Of a DNA stretch of 32,672 nucleotides, positions 1-8,761 are shown in pieces. Both the position numbers and the translations under genes were made by a program. Each line of letters starts with the position of its first letter. Within the stretch, counting starts at the first letter, position 1. The notes beneath the pieces are model-generated. The model did not search any database, was not told where the DNA came from, and saw nothing but the letters and a program-made list of their open reading frames with translations. Source of the stretch: Flavobacteriales bacterium (GTDB lineage: Bacteria > Bacteroidota > Bacteroidia > Flavobacteriales_E > Vicingaceae); NCBI GenBank assembly GCA_002401955.1, contig NVUQ01000032.1, forward strand, positions 1 to 32,672, given 5' to 3'.

Positions 1-583
1 TATTGTTTGATGGCACATTCGCTACTGGTGTTGGATCAACTGTTATTGTATATGCTACTGGTATTCCTGGACAGCCAGCTAATGTTGGTGTTACTGTTAC
101 TGTTATCGTTCCACTTATTGCAACTCCTGTTGCATTAGTCGCACTAAAGGCTGGCACATTCCCTGTCCCTGAGGCCACTAGTCCTATAGAAGTATTACTA
201 TTTGTCCATGTAAATGTAGCTCCTACTGGCGTACTTGTTAAACTTCCTAGTGGTACTGCATCGCCTGGGCAGTAAGCATTGTTTGATGGCACATTTGCCA
301 CTGGCAATGGATTTACTGTTATGGTATAATTTACTGGTGTTCCTGCACAACCTGCTAAGGTTGGGGTTACTGTTATCGTTCCACTTATCGCTGCTCCTGT
401 TGCATTTGTAGCACTAAAGGCTGGTACATTTCCTGTTCCTGAGGCCACTAGTCCTATAGAAGTATTACTATTTGTCCATGTAAATGTAGCTCCTACTGGT
501 GTACTTGTTAATGCTCCTAATGGTACTGCATCGCCTGGACAGTAAGCATTGCTTGATGGCACATTTGCTACTGGCAATGGATT
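1..583 (-). repeat. Tandem PKD-like module repeats within the adhesin gene
   Basis: Reading on the minus strand, one unit covers 583-314 (270 bp, 90 codons) and the next 313-38 (276 bp, 92 codons). A third begins at 37 and leaves the window. The 6-bp difference is one extra Thr-Val codon pair near positions 84-98. Long blocks of the two full units are identical at the DNA level, for example about 171-230 against 447-506, which points to recent duplication or gene conversion. The units stay in frame, so the number of modules can change without breaking the protein. Confidence 0.9.
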
Positions 584-2002
584 TACTGTTACTGTCTCTA
601 TTACTGGACATCCATTTCCATCTGTATAGGTAATGTCACTTGTTCCAGCTGTCACACCAGTAACCAAACCTGTTCCTGATACTATAGCAATTCCTGTGTT
701 AGTTGACGACCAACCGCTCCCACCCGTAGGTGCTGAACCTGTTAATTGTGTGGCTGATCCTACACACACACTTATTGCACCTGTTATCGTTGGTACTGTT
801 CCCGTATAGGTTCCATTAATTGTTTCAGGACATCCATTTTGATCAGTTATAGATAAACTCCAATTTTGCCCATTCAATAAACCCGTTACAACAACTGTTC
901 CTCCGCTAGTAATAGGGGCTCCTGTTAAAGTTCCACTCCCTGTATTCGTAATTGTGTAATCTGAGCCATCATATAGGGGCATCCCACCAGTAATTGTGAC
1001 ATCTACAGTACCAGCACATAAGTCAATAGCACTTTGAACAGCAACAGTTGATGTTAAGTAAACAACAGTAATTGTTTGACCAACTGCGTAACATCCGTCA
1101 CCGTCACCATCCGTTTGTAAGCCTCCACAATTAGCATCATTATCTCCATCATCTACGGTAATAGGAACCAAATAAACAACATCTCCTGGCAAAATAGTTG
1201 GTGCAAATAAAGATGGATCACAATCATTAAAATCTTGTCCAGTCCAGTATATTCCAGGCCAACCCGGATCATTATCTGGATCTGCTGGATTCGTATTAGG
1301 AGCAGTATTTATATAAATTGCATACATTAATTCTGGAACAGTAAAACAACCTGGACCAGGAGGCCCAGGGTAAAACACTGATGTAGGTAATGTATAATCA
1401 TTATTACTTGTAATATCATAACATGAAACAACATCTTCACAAGTGTAAATCGTATTAGCAATAATATTCACATTACCTCCCGTAGCAGTTATGGTAAATG
1501 TTCCTGCATTAGCTGTACATGGAACAGATTGGATATCTATACAATAGGTACCCGTAGCTGCTGCAAAACCATCTAATTGAATGTAATAAGTTTGACCAGC
1601 AACTAACCCATTAACTTGTAAAAGAGATGTACTCCCTGTGCCTCCATCATCATCACAACCATATTCAAACATATTAGGAGCAACAGGGCATACAGTTGGA
1701 TCTCCAGGAGCTGCACCTAAAACATTAATATGAGTATCAAAGTTGGTAGCAGGATGATCTGTAGAAATAATTACCGCACCAGTTCCTGGTGCTACAAATG
1801 AAAACCATACTGCAGCATCTGTTGCGTCACCACAAGACATATTAAAATCATTATTAAGTGTTGCTAAAGCATTACTACCTTGAGTACAAGCTGCCCCAAC
1901 AGTAACAGGCTGAGCAGTTGAACAAAAATCATTATTAAGCCATTGTGCCTCAGACTTCCCAAACAGAAATACTGCTGCTAAAACAAGTAAAAGTTTTTTC
2001 AT
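1..2002 (-). CDS. Large secreted PKD/Ig-like repeat protein, N-terminal part (runs off the window)
   Basis: One open frame runs from ATG at 2002 to the window edge with no stop (667 codons seen); the C-terminus is missing. Residues 1-20 form a signal peptide (MKKLLLVLAAVFLFGKSEAQ). Residues about 21-165 resemble a pre-peptidase C-terminal (PPC-like) beta-sandwich, with VWFSFVAPGTG, CDDDGG and GQTYYIQLDGF. A middle part rich in Asp, Gly and Cys follows, then an Ig-like module around VCVGSATQLTG and PKD-like modules of 90-92 residues containing NAYCPGDAVP and FTWTNSNTSIG. Proteins of this build in Bacteroidota are usually exported surface adhesins or gliding-related proteins with a type IX secretion C-terminal domain; that domain would lie outside the window. 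It follows the small secreted gene by 10 bp, so co-transcription is likely. Function beyond surface or secreted structural protein is not assignable. Confidence 0.85.
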   Translation of the reverse strand, partial: MKKLLLVLAAVFLFGKSEAQWLNNDFCSTAQPVTVGAACTQGSNALATLNNDFNMSCGDATDAAVWFSFVAPGTGAVIISTDHPATNFDTHINVLGAAPGDPTVCPVAPNMFEYGCDDDGGTGSTSLLQVNGLVAGQTYYIQLDGFAAATGTYCIDIQSVPCTANAGTFTITATGGNVNIIANTIYTCEDVVSCYDITSNNDYTLPTSVFYPGPPGPGCFTVPELMYAIYINTAPNTNPADPDNDPGWPGIYWTGQDFNDCDPSLFAPTILPGDVVYLVPITVDDGDNDANCGGLQTDGDGDGCYAVGQTITVVYLTSTVAVQSAIDLCAGTVDVTITGGMPLYDGSDYTITNTGSGTLTGAPITSGGTVVVTGLLNGQNWSLSITDQNGCPETINGTYTGTVPTITGAISVCVGSATQLTGSAPTGGSGWSSTNTGIAIVSGTGLVTGVTAGTSDITYTDGNGCPVIETVTVNPLPVANVPSSNAYCPGDAVPLGALTSTPVGATFTWTNSNTSIGLVASGTGNVPAFSATNATGAAISGTITVTPTLAGCAGTPVNYTITVNPLPVANVPSNNAYCPGDAVPLGSLTSTPVGATFTWTNSNTSIGLVASGTGNVPAFSATNATGVAISGTITVTVTPTLAGCPGIPVAYTITVDPTPVANVPSNN

Positions 2003-2012
2003 AAGTCAAATA

Positions 2013-2360
2013 TTATTTATATAAAGCTTTGTATTTATCTTTTATTAGATGCTTATTATTCAGCATCCATTTTTCAATTAAATTAACATTATCCGATTTT
2101 GACAATTTAGCGTTGTATTGTGGATAATCACTAGGTATTGTCTTTACATTCAGTTTTTCTAAAATTACCTGATCGTTCAAATAATATGAGCCAGATTTTT
2201 TTGGTGTATTAGAAGATATTTGAGTTAAAGGAATCGGACTAGAGACACTCTTTTTAATATTATTTGTTCTCTCTACCTTTTTAAATTCTGGTTTTTTATC
2301 TTGAGCTTTTGCTGTATATCCCGTAAACAAAAAAGCAACTAATATTAATAATGTTTTCAT
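2013..2360 (-). CDS. Small secreted protein, paralogue of the next upstream gene
   Basis: The 115-residue product starts with a clear signal peptide (MKTLLILVAFLFTGYTAKAQ), so the mature part is about 95 residues, Lys-rich and without Cys. The C-terminal half has LNVKTIPSDYPQY followed by a helical, basic tail. The same layout (LTVTDVPADFPKY plus basic tail) is present in the gene at 2395-2736, so the two are diverged paralogues. The stop lies 10 bp before the ATG of the large repeat protein, suggesting an operon. I do not recognise the family; export to the periplasm or outside is the only functional statement the sequence supports. Confidence 0.75.
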   Translation of the reverse strand: MKTLLILVAFLFTGYTAKAQDKKPEFKKVERTNNIKKSVSSPIPLTQISSNTPKKSGSYYLNDQVILEKLNVKTIPSDYPQYNAKLSKSDNVNLIEKWMLNNKHLIKDKYKALYK

Positions 2361-2394
2361 AATAATGTATAACTAATTAAAATCTTCTAACAGA

Positions 2395-2736
2395 TTATTT
2401 CTTCTTTTTAAACGCTTCTTTAATTAAGCTTTGATTTGCTTCACCCCAAGTTTTCATTTGTTTTTTATATTCTCCCGCAGGAGTTCCTTCTTTATATTTT
2501 GGGAAATCAGCAGGAACATCAGTAACTGTAAGTCTTTTTAAAATTTCCTCTTTTTTCCCCATATATCCATCCGTAGTATTTAATACTGGCTGAGCATTTT
2601 TCTTGTTTTTAGCAATAGTGGCTTCTCTTGTATTTAATGCTGCTTTTTTACTTGATTTAACCTCTGTTGATTGACCAAATGAAACAGCTCCAAACATTAA
2701 AAATGATGTTGCGAATAATAATCCCTTAACTTTCAT
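2395..2736 (-). CDS. Small secreted protein with LxVxxxPxDxPxY motif
   Basis: I place the start at ATG 2736, not the in-frame ATG at 2757, because the downstream start gives a proper signal peptide at residue 1 (MKVKGLLFATSFLMFGAVSFGQ); the longer version would put seven extra residues before it. The mature protein is about 90 residues, Lys-rich (18 or so Lys) and ends in KKKK. It shares LTVTDVPADFPKY and a helical basic tail with the gene at 2013-2360, which starts 34 bp downstream. A -7-like TAAATTTG occurs on the minus strand at 2870-2863, with no clear -33 partner. Function unknown. Confidence 0.72.
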   Translation of the reverse strand: MKVKGLLFATSFLMFGAVSFGQSTEVKSSKKAALNTREATIAKNKKNAQPVLNTTDGYMGKKEEILKRLTVTDVPADFPKYKEGTPAGEYKKQMKTWGEANQSLIKEAFKKKK

Positions 2737-3010
2737 AAATACTATTTTTTGATACAACTATAATTTCTATTAAAATATAGAGACGAAAACAATTTTAAAA
2801 GGTTGCATGAATTTTAACAAAAAAAAGGAGACTAGTTAATTATTTTAATTTTACATTACAAACAAATTTATAAGATGAACAACCCCGATGTAGAGCTTCG
2901 AGGAATTCTCATGATCAAATCACCTATTTAATAGATGATTTAATCAGAACAAACTCATACTTTTTTTTTCTAAAACAACAAATTATTGAAAAAAGAGAAA
3001 AAGCTATCAA

Positions 3011-3056
3011 TTCGAGTGTTTTGAGTTTAGTTTATACCGAGTACGGAACACTCGAA
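3011..3056. repeat. REP-like inverted repeat
   Basis: TTCGAGTGTT (3011-3020) is perfectly complementary to AACACTCGAA (3047-3056) across a 26-base loop. The segment CACTCGAACTAACAA (3049-3063) recurs with one change in the leuC-leuD gap (25032-25046), so this is a member of a dispersed intergenic family. Confidence 0.6.
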
Positions 3057-3077
3057 CTAACAAATTCTACAAAAATC

Positions 3078-3102
3078 ACCTAAAATATTACTCTTTTTAG
3101 GT
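3078..3102 (-). terminator. Probable terminator of the TPR membrane protein gene
   Basis: ACCTAAAA (3078-3085) pairs with TTTTAGGT (3095-3102) around a 9-base loop. Read on the minus strand, the hairpin is followed within two bases by five T. It lies about 80 bp beyond the stop at 3181. The stem is AT-rich, so the call is moderate. Confidence 0.4.
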
Positions 3103-3180
3103 TTAGTCGTGTAAAATAGGAAGTATGATTTTGCCTTGATGAATTAAAATAATTAGTCGATAAATAGTTCTTTTAAGACC

Positions 3181-5166
3181 TTATTTTAAGGTATTGCACT
3201 TTTGCAGATATAAATTCTGATTAACTGCATCCCCTTTCATTCCGTATAGTTTTGCAATGTGGTTACACAATATTTTATCAACAGAATCATATTGAAACGC
3301 CTTGACAAAATACTTAATAGAAATATTAATATTAGAAATCTCTAAAGAATAAAGATTGGCAATATTCATATAAATATTTTTAGGTTTATCTGATTTATTA
3401 GCAATCATTTCCAACTCTTCAACACCTCTAGTTACCATATTGTTTTGAGTCAACAGGTTATTAAAACCACTATAAACACTTGCTTGATCAGGATTAATTT
3501 CAATAGCTCTAACATAATAATTAAATGCTTTATCAATTTGATTTAATCTATGTGATGAAACCGCAGCATTTAAATTGGCCTCATAATAATCTGGCTTTAT
3601 TGCAATTGCCTTTTCACAATACAACAATCCATTCTGATTATCTTTCATCAAATCTATATAGGCAGAACCAAGATTACTGTAACACGTTAAATATGTTGAA
3701 TCAATTGCTAGTGCCCGCTTATAATGCATAACTATATCATTAGCATACCCTCTATTTTTTGGGTTTTTAGGGTTTTTACGAACTTTAGCATATAGTGTGT
3801 TTGAAATCATAGCATGAGCTTTTGCCGAATTCTCTACAACTTCAATATCATGATAATAAGTGGTTAAGTAATCATGCCAATTAGGGTTCCTAGTTATTAC
3901 TCTTGCTGAGTATACAACTGCAACTAGAGCAACAGCGACTAGAAAACCATTAGGCAATTTTAATTGTACTGAATCATCAATTAAATCAACTTTAAATATT
4001 CTCACCAGTAAAACTCCTAACACTATACAGAATCCTAAAGAAAACAAGTAAGTAAACCGATCCGCTACAATCCCTACTATTGGAAATAACACATTAATAA
4101 AAGCCAACATAACTCCTAACCATAATACAATTCCTAATCCTAACACATCTCTTTTTAAAAACCTCCAAAAACCATAAACACCTAATGGAGCATAAAACAC
4201 TAATGCTAACCAAACCTGATAAAACGACCAATTGGCCATAGGAACATGATTGTATCCGTAATAGTAAGACATGTCTTTAGGAAAAATTAGCATCTTTAAA
4301 TAAAACCAAGAACAGTATAAGCCCACTGTTATTCTATCCATAAACGAACCTTCATACAATAAGGGATTTTCAAAATACTTAACATTTCTAGTACCAGAAG
4401 CTGTTAAAAACCCTTTTTTCATAGCAACAAACATTATTCCTGCACCTACAATTGACCCCGTGCAAATCAATATTTTTTTATAATTAGTTTTTGAAAAATA
4501 CAATACAACAGGAACTATCCCCACCAATGATAATGCTGATTTTTTTGATAAAAAAGCCATTAACCCAAATGCCAAAGCAAATAACAAATATTTATATTTT
4601 GAGGTAAATGAGAATTTCAAATAATGAGTCAAAGCCAACAAAACACCTAACAACATTAACAACTCATCTCTACTCTTAATATTAGCAACAGGCTCCGTGT
4701 GTAATGGGTGAACAATAAAAATGAGTGTTATTACAATTGGCAACAACTTATTATAATCTTTAAGAAGTAACAATAAGAAGTTAAAAAGAAGTATATTGGT
4801 TATAGCATATAGCAATACATTAAAAAAGTGGCTAATGTTTGCTTGCGTTAATTTGTCTTTCCGGTTTTTTTCTTCAGCTGTTTGTGACTCAGGTAAGCCC
4901 TTAAAAAATTGTTTTTCTATTGCAAAAGTGATCAAAACCACAGGTCGATAGCCGTAATTTTGTTTCTTATCTACTGCATAGTGAGTGGTAAATATTTCAG
5001 AAATTCCTTTAAGTCCATTATTTACTTTTTCGATACCATCTACAACAATATTATCATCTAAAGAATATTCATTATTAATACTGTTCCCATAAATAATAAA
5101 TGTAATTAGAACAATTACAATATAATATCGCAATTGTGTTATTTTAGTAAAATTTACTGTTATCAT
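3181..5166 (-). CDS. Multi-spanning membrane protein with C-terminal TPRs (TMTC/GT-C-like glycosyltransferase candidate)
   Basis: The 661-residue protein has about ten hydrophobic segments over residues 12-420, then a soluble tail (about 440-661) with tetratricopeptide-like repeats such as HYKRALAIDSTYLTCYSNLG and YVRAIEINPDQASVYSG. Just after the first membrane segment is YSLDDN (Asp37/Asp38), the acidic loop typical of GT-C lipid-phosphate-sugar transferases; the HPLHTEPVANIKSRDELL stretch near residue 155 is typical of TMTC/DUF1736-type proteins. Family knowledge suggests transfer of a sugar from a polyprenyl-phosphate donor on the outer face of the inner membrane, with TPRs in the periplasm holding the acceptor. 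Substrate and acceptor are unknown. It is divergent from the sulfotransferase operon, 65 bp away, and may belong to the same surface-modification region. Confidence 0.75.
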   Translation of the reverse strand: MITVNFTKITQLRYYIVIVLITFIIYGNSINNEYSLDDNIVVDGIEKVNNGLKGISEIFTTHYAVDKKQNYGYRPVVLITFAIEKQFFKGLPESQTAEEKNRKDKLTQANISHFFNVLLYAITNILLFNFLLLLLKDYNKLLPIVITLIFIVHPLHTEPVANIKSRDELLMLLGVLLALTHYLKFSFTSKYKYLLFALAFGLMAFLSKKSALSLVGIVPVVLYFSKTNYKKILICTGSIVGAGIMFVAMKKGFLTASGTRNVKYFENPLLYEGSFMDRITVGLYCSWFYLKMLIFPKDMSYYYGYNHVPMANWSFYQVWLALVFYAPLGVYGFWRFLKRDVLGLGIVLWLGVMLAFINVLFPIVGIVADRFTYLFSLGFCIVLGVLLVRIFKVDLIDDSVQLKLPNGFLVAVALVAVVYSARVITRNPNWHDYLTTYYHDIEVVENSAKAHAMISNTLYAKVRKNPKNPKNRGYANDIVMHYKRALAIDSTYLTCYSNLGSAYIDLMKDNQNGLLYCEKAIAIKPDYYEANLNAAVSSHRLNQIDKAFNYYVRAIEINPDQASVYSGFNNLLTQNNMVTRGVEELEMIANKSDKPKNIYMNIANLYSLEISNINISIKYFVKAFQYDSVDKILCNHIAKLYGMKGDAVNQNLYLQKCNTLK

Positions 5167-5184
5167 TTATATTCATTTAAAAAC

Positions 5185-5192
5185 CAAATGTA
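5185..5192 (-). promoter_or_regulatory. -7 box TACATTTG for the TMTC-like gene
   Basis: The minus strand reads TACATTTG at 5192-5185, a perfect match to the Bacteroidota -7 consensus TAnnTTTG, 18 bases before the ATG at 5166. No good -33 TTG is found at the usual spacing. Confidence 0.4.
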
Positions 5193-5231
5193 TAAATTTA
5201 CGATTGCTATTAAAAATTATATCTAATTTAC

Positions 5232-6305
5232 ATGTTTAGTTCTATTGATAACCTATCAGAAATCAAACGATTTTACATACTAGGTATAGGAAGATCTGGA
5301 ACGACATTACTAGTAAACATTTTGAATAGGCACAGCGAGACCCTAGCAACACCTGAAAGTGTTTTTATACAGTTTTTTTATGCTTCTTTTAAAAACAGAA
5401 CAAGCTTTTCAAAAACAGATGTCAATGCTATTTTGGATTTTATTAAAGTAAATGAAAAATTGCAACCATTTATTAATTGGGATTTTAATTATAAATATTT
5501 TGACGCCTTATTGTATCCATTAAAGATAAACTATGATGAACTCATAAATGTTATTCTGTTACAATTTATTCCGCCAGAAAAAAAAGGACAAAACATTAAA
5601 GTACTTATAGACAAAAACCCTGGCAATAGTTTGTTTGGCGAGGCCTTATTTAAATTAAATAAAAACTCAAAAGCTATTATAATGATAAGAGATTATAGGG
5701 CTAATATTCTTTCTAGGAAAGAAAAAAAACACTGGAGATCCACTAATGTAATTTACAATGCTATAAGGTGGTTAAAGTTTAATAACGCATTATTTAGATT
5801 AAGTAATAAATTTTCGAACAGAACTTTATTTATAAGGTATGAAGATTTGGTTACTGACGGAGAAAAAACAGTTAAAAAAATTACAACCTTCTTAGATATC
5901 CCATTTTCTTTAGATTTGTTAGAACCAAAGACTAAAAAATATAAAGATAGGATTAAGGAATATAAATACTTAAATGAAAAACATCAAGGGATATTAAATT
6001 CAAAAATTGATTCGATAAATATGCCTTTATATAAAGGTAGAATTGACAAATGGAAAACAGGACTTCCCATTAATGAAATTAAACACTGTGATGTAATATG
6101 CTCAAAATTTGGTAGCAAATTTAACTACTTAGAATATAATAATTCCATTCCATCTGATCAGTTAATAAAGTTTTCCTTACCTTTTATCCAAGGGTATTTA
6201 TCCATTATAAAACAGCAGGTTTTGTTCCGTGTGCCTTATGGGATAAAACTGAAACGATTAAAACAAATTGTAAAGAAAGTAACCTCTAAAAAATTTACTA
6301 ATTGA
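5232..6305 (+). CDS. Sulfotransferase family protein (first of a tandem pair)
   Basis: The 357-residue protein carries the PAPS 5'-phosphosulfate loop at residues 17-27 (LGIGRSGTTLL) and the 3'-phosphate region about 150-165 (IIMIRDYRANILSRK), plus VLIDKNPGN in between. Sulfotransferases move sulfate from PAPS to a hydroxyl or amine of a glycan, lipid or small molecule. There is no signal peptide, so it acts in the cytoplasm, though hydrophobic stretches near the C-terminus suggest membrane contact. The next gene is a paralogue and overlaps it by four bases (TTGA). A TTG-N17-TAATTTAC pattern (5204-5231) directly abuts the ATG, too close to be a confident promoter. The acceptor is unknown; an MBOAT and SGNH protein downstream suggest a cell-surface polymer or lipid. 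Confidence 0.85.
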   Translation: MFSSIDNLSEIKRFYILGIGRSGTTLLVNILNRHSETLATPESVFIQFFYASFKNRTSFSKTDVNAILDFIKVNEKLQPFINWDFNYKYFDALLYPLKINYDELINVILLQFIPPEKKGQNIKVLIDKNPGNSLFGEALFKLNKNSKAIIMIRDYRANILSRKEKKHWRSTNVIYNAIRWLKFNNALFRLSNKFSNRTLFIRYEDLVTDGEKTVKKITTFLDIPFSLDLLEPKTKKYKDRIKEYKYLNEKHQGILNSKIDSINMPLYKGRIDKWKTGLPINEIKHCDVICSKFGSKFNYLEYNNSIPSDQLIKFSLPFIQGYLSIIKQQVLFRVPYGIKLKRLKQIVKKVTSKKFTN

Positions 6306-7345
6306 ATAGAAATATCAATACAAAATTAGCTTCTGTCAATTTCATAATAGGAATGGGAAGATCAGGAACCTCTTTATTAACAAGTATACTTAACTCCCAC
6401 TCTCAGATTTACGCTAATCCCGAAAACAATTTTCTTTTATTTCTTGCTAATTACCTAAATTCTAAAAAAGACTTCAATAAAAATGACATTGAATACATCA
6501 ATCAAATATTAAAATTAAATACAAACACCACCCTAACGGTATGGAAAGGCAAAATAGAAACAGATGATTATCCTCTAACTAAGGAGCAGATAATTGATAA
6601 AGTATATATGAGTTCGTCCATTCAAAAAAAAGGTAAAAAAGTAAAAGTTATTTATGACAAAAATCCTGAATACACCCTTTATACTAATATGCTAAAAACC
6701 ATTTTACCTGAAGCAAAATATATAGCTATTACCAGAAATTATCTTGATAATATTGCTTCACGAAAGAAGTTTCGCAATAAAACAAAAAAGCGATTAACTC
6801 ATAACGATTGGGTTTCTATATACATGTTGGCAATTTCATGGAATTATTACAATAAAAAGATAATTCGCATGCTTGGCAAGGAAAAGATCTTCCATATTCG
6901 TTATGAAGACCTTGTAGAAGAACCTGTTACTAACTTAAAAAGGTTATTTAATTTCATTGAAATCCCTTATGAAAACGATGTATTAAACTATTATAAAGAC
7001 ATTGATTTAAATAGTAAAATTGAAAATTCTCAATTATCTGAAGCACAACAATTGACTGTTAAAGAAATGCATGGCAATTTAGAGAAACCTGTTTCTAATA
7101 AAAGAGTGGGAGTTTGGGAGCAGCAATTAACAAAAAGACAACGATACGTTTGTGATGTAATTTGCCACAAAAACGCAGAGAAACTTGGCTATACTGAACC
7201 AAAAGAATATAGCAAACTATATCAATTTTATATTTCTATGATTAGCATCCCTTTTAAAATTTTATACTACAGCTATTTAATATTAAAAGATTTAAAATAC
7301 TACAAATTACCATTATCCATTAGGGTTAATATTTTTAGTAAGTGA
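6302..7345 (+). CDS. Sulfotransferase family protein (second of a tandem pair)
   Basis: The 347-residue protein repeats the layout of its neighbour: 5'-phosphosulfate loop FIIGMGRSGTSLL near the N-terminus, VIYDKNPEYT in the middle and a 3'-phosphate region IAITRNYLDNIASRK, with Asn where Asp is common. The start is TTG at 6302, inside the upstream stop (TTGA). The first ATG in frame falls inside the nucleotide-binding loop and cannot be the start. Both proteins share the LLxxILNxHS region after the loop, so a tandem duplication followed by divergence is likely, with two different acceptors or two positions on one acceptor. A hydrophobic C-terminal stretch (about 300-325) suggests membrane association. 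Confidence 0.83.
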   Translation: MNRNINTKLASVNFIIGMGRSGTSLLTSILNSHSQIYANPENNFLLFLANYLNSKKDFNKNDIEYINQILKLNTNTTLTVWKGKIETDDYPLTKEQIIDKVYMSSSIQKKGKKVKVIYDKNPEYTLYTNMLKTILPEAKYIAITRNYLDNIASRKKFRNKTKKRLTHNDWVSIYMLAISWNYYNKKIIRMLGKEKIFHIRYEDLVEEPVTNLKRLFNFIEIPYENDVLNYYKDIDLNSKIENSQLSEAQQLTVKEMHGNLEKPVSNKRVGVWEQQLTKRQRYVCDVICHKNAEKLGYTEPKEYSKLYQFYISMISIPFKILYYSYLILKDLKYYKLPLSIRVNIFSK

Positions 7346-8760
7346 GCTTTATTACTATAGAATATTATATTTTTTTGATTTTGATTGTATGGTTAATCTA
7401 CATATCAGGAAAAAAATATAATTGGTTAATATTAACTATTGCGAGTTACATCTTTTATGCGAGTATACACATTGAATACTCTATTGTTATGCTCGCCTCA
7501 ACCATAGTTGCCTACTTTTCTGCAATTATGATGTCTAAGGCAAAAAAAGGAAGAGTTTTCTTTTTTCTAATTGGCATTTTAACCGATTTATCACTGCTCT
7601 TTTTTTTCAAGTATCTTGGTTTTTTTTTAGAAAATGTAAATTTTTTGTTCGGAACAGAATTCGATACAGGATATTCTATTGCCAAAAATATCATTTTACC
7701 AATCGGAATTTCTTTTTACACCTTTCAATCACTGAGTTATACTATTGATGTTTACAGAAAAAAAAGAGCTCCTGAAACACATTTTGGCTATTACGCATTA
7801 TATATTTCCTTTTTTCCACAATTAATAGCTGGACCAATTGAACGTTCACAATATTTAATTCCTCAGCTAAAAGAAAAAGTAAAACCAAATCTCGATCATT
7901 TTATGCAGGGTAGTAAATTAATATTATGGGGACTTTTTAAAAAAATAGTTATTGCAGATACCATTGGCACATACGCTGATAATATATATTCTAATTCTAA
8001 CGAGTACAACTCTATTGAAATTGCTCTTGCTGTTTACGCTTTTGCTTTTCAAGTTTATTATGATTTTTCTGGTTATTCAAATATAGCTATAGGTTCGGCA
8101 AAAATGTTTGGAATTAATTTAAGCATGAATTTTAATAATCCTCTTGCATCTAAAAACATTACTGAATTATGGAGTAAATGGCACATCTCCTTAATGACGT
8201 TTTTAAATACTTACATTTTCCGCCCCCTAGTTACCTCTAGAAATCTATTTCACAAATGGGGTGTTGGAGCTATATTTGTAGTGTTTTTTATTAGTGGATT
8301 ATGGCATGGCGCAAGTTGGAATTTTGTCACTTTTGGAATATTAAATGGATTAATAGTAATTATAGAACGACAAACTAAATTTGTTAAAAAAATTCAGCAA
8401 CTCTCCAAGAAAAACAAAGTTAGTAAACCTTTAAAATTTCTTCTTATCATATATACTTTATCTTTCTTTTCTTTCACCTCCATATGGTTTAAAACAATTA
8501 CGAATAATGACGCAATTCAAATAATTAGTAATTTTTTAAAATTTAATTTTAACAATACAGCAATCGTTAATGTTCTGTATGTTTTGTTTTTAATGATTTT
8601 AGGCGTGTGGCTTGAAACCTATAGAAAACATTACCAATCTACCCCTATCGAAATAATAAAATATAATTACGGGAGAGTAACAATTTATACAATATTGCTG
8701 GTTTTAGTTGTTCTTTATAGTAATCATAATGAAGTCCCTTTTATCTATTATCAGTTTTAA
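7342..8760 (+). CDS. MBOAT family membrane O-acyltransferase (AlgI/DltB-like)
   Basis: The 472-residue protein is strongly hydrophobic with about ten or more membrane segments. It has the AlgI-type core: YDFSGYSNIAIGSAKMFG, NFNNPLASKNITELWSKWH (His281) and GLWHGASWNFVTFG with the invariant His322. Such enzymes pass an acyl group, usually acetyl, across the inner membrane to an exported polymer. The start is GTG at 7342 in a GTGA overlap with the second sulfotransferase stop, indicating translational coupling. The next gene, one base after the stop, encodes a membrane-anchored SGNH-like protein, the usual partner that places the acyl group on the acceptor. Family assignment is secure; donor and acceptor are inferred. 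Confidence 0.92.
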   Translation: MSFITIEYYIFLILIVWLIYISGKKYNWLILTIASYIFYASIHIEYSIVMLASTIVAYFSAIMMSKAKKGRVFFFLIGILTDLSLLFFFKYLGFFLENVNFLFGTEFDTGYSIAKNIILPIGISFYTFQSLSYTIDVYRKKRAPETHFGYYALYISFFPQLIAGPIERSQYLIPQLKEKVKPNLDHFMQGSKLILWGLFKKIVIADTIGTYADNIYSNSNEYNSIEIALAVYAFAFQVYYDFSGYSNIAIGSAKMFGINLSMNFNNPLASKNITELWSKWHISLMTFLNTYIFRPLVTSRNLFHKWGVGAIFVVFFISGLWHGASWNFVTFGILNGLIVIIERQTKFVKKIQQLSKKNKVSKPLKFLLIIYTLSFFSFTSIWFKTITNNDAIQIISNFLKFNFNNTAIVNVLYVLFLMILGVWLETYRKHYQSTPIEIIKYNYGRVTIYTILLVLVVLYSNHNEVPFIYYQF

Positions 8761-8761
8761 A

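Larger units (their letters stand above)
2737..3180. other. Gene-free interval with repeat and terminator structures
   Basis: No convincing reading frame is present. It holds a minus-strand -7-like box (2863-2870) upstream of the small secreted genes, a REP-like inverted repeat (3011-3056) and a hairpin (3078-3102) downstream of the 3181-5166 gene. Around 2883-2905 a stretch with CCCGATG and CTTCGAG looks like a decayed piece of the same dispersed repeat type. Confidence 0.5.

Noticed and set aside
3..275. Plus-strand open frame of 90 codons
   Set aside because: It is antisense to the adhesin's PKD-like modules, which form a continuous minus-strand frame with signal peptide; the plus frame is a repeat shadow.
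1..583. Possible CRISPR or VNTR array
   Set aside because: The repeat period of 270-276 bp is in frame and encodes protein modules; there are no short spaced repeats.
5204..5231. TTG-N17-TAATTTAC before the first sulfotransferase
   Set aside because: The -7 box directly abuts the ATG, which would place the RNA start inside the gene; not called as a promoter.
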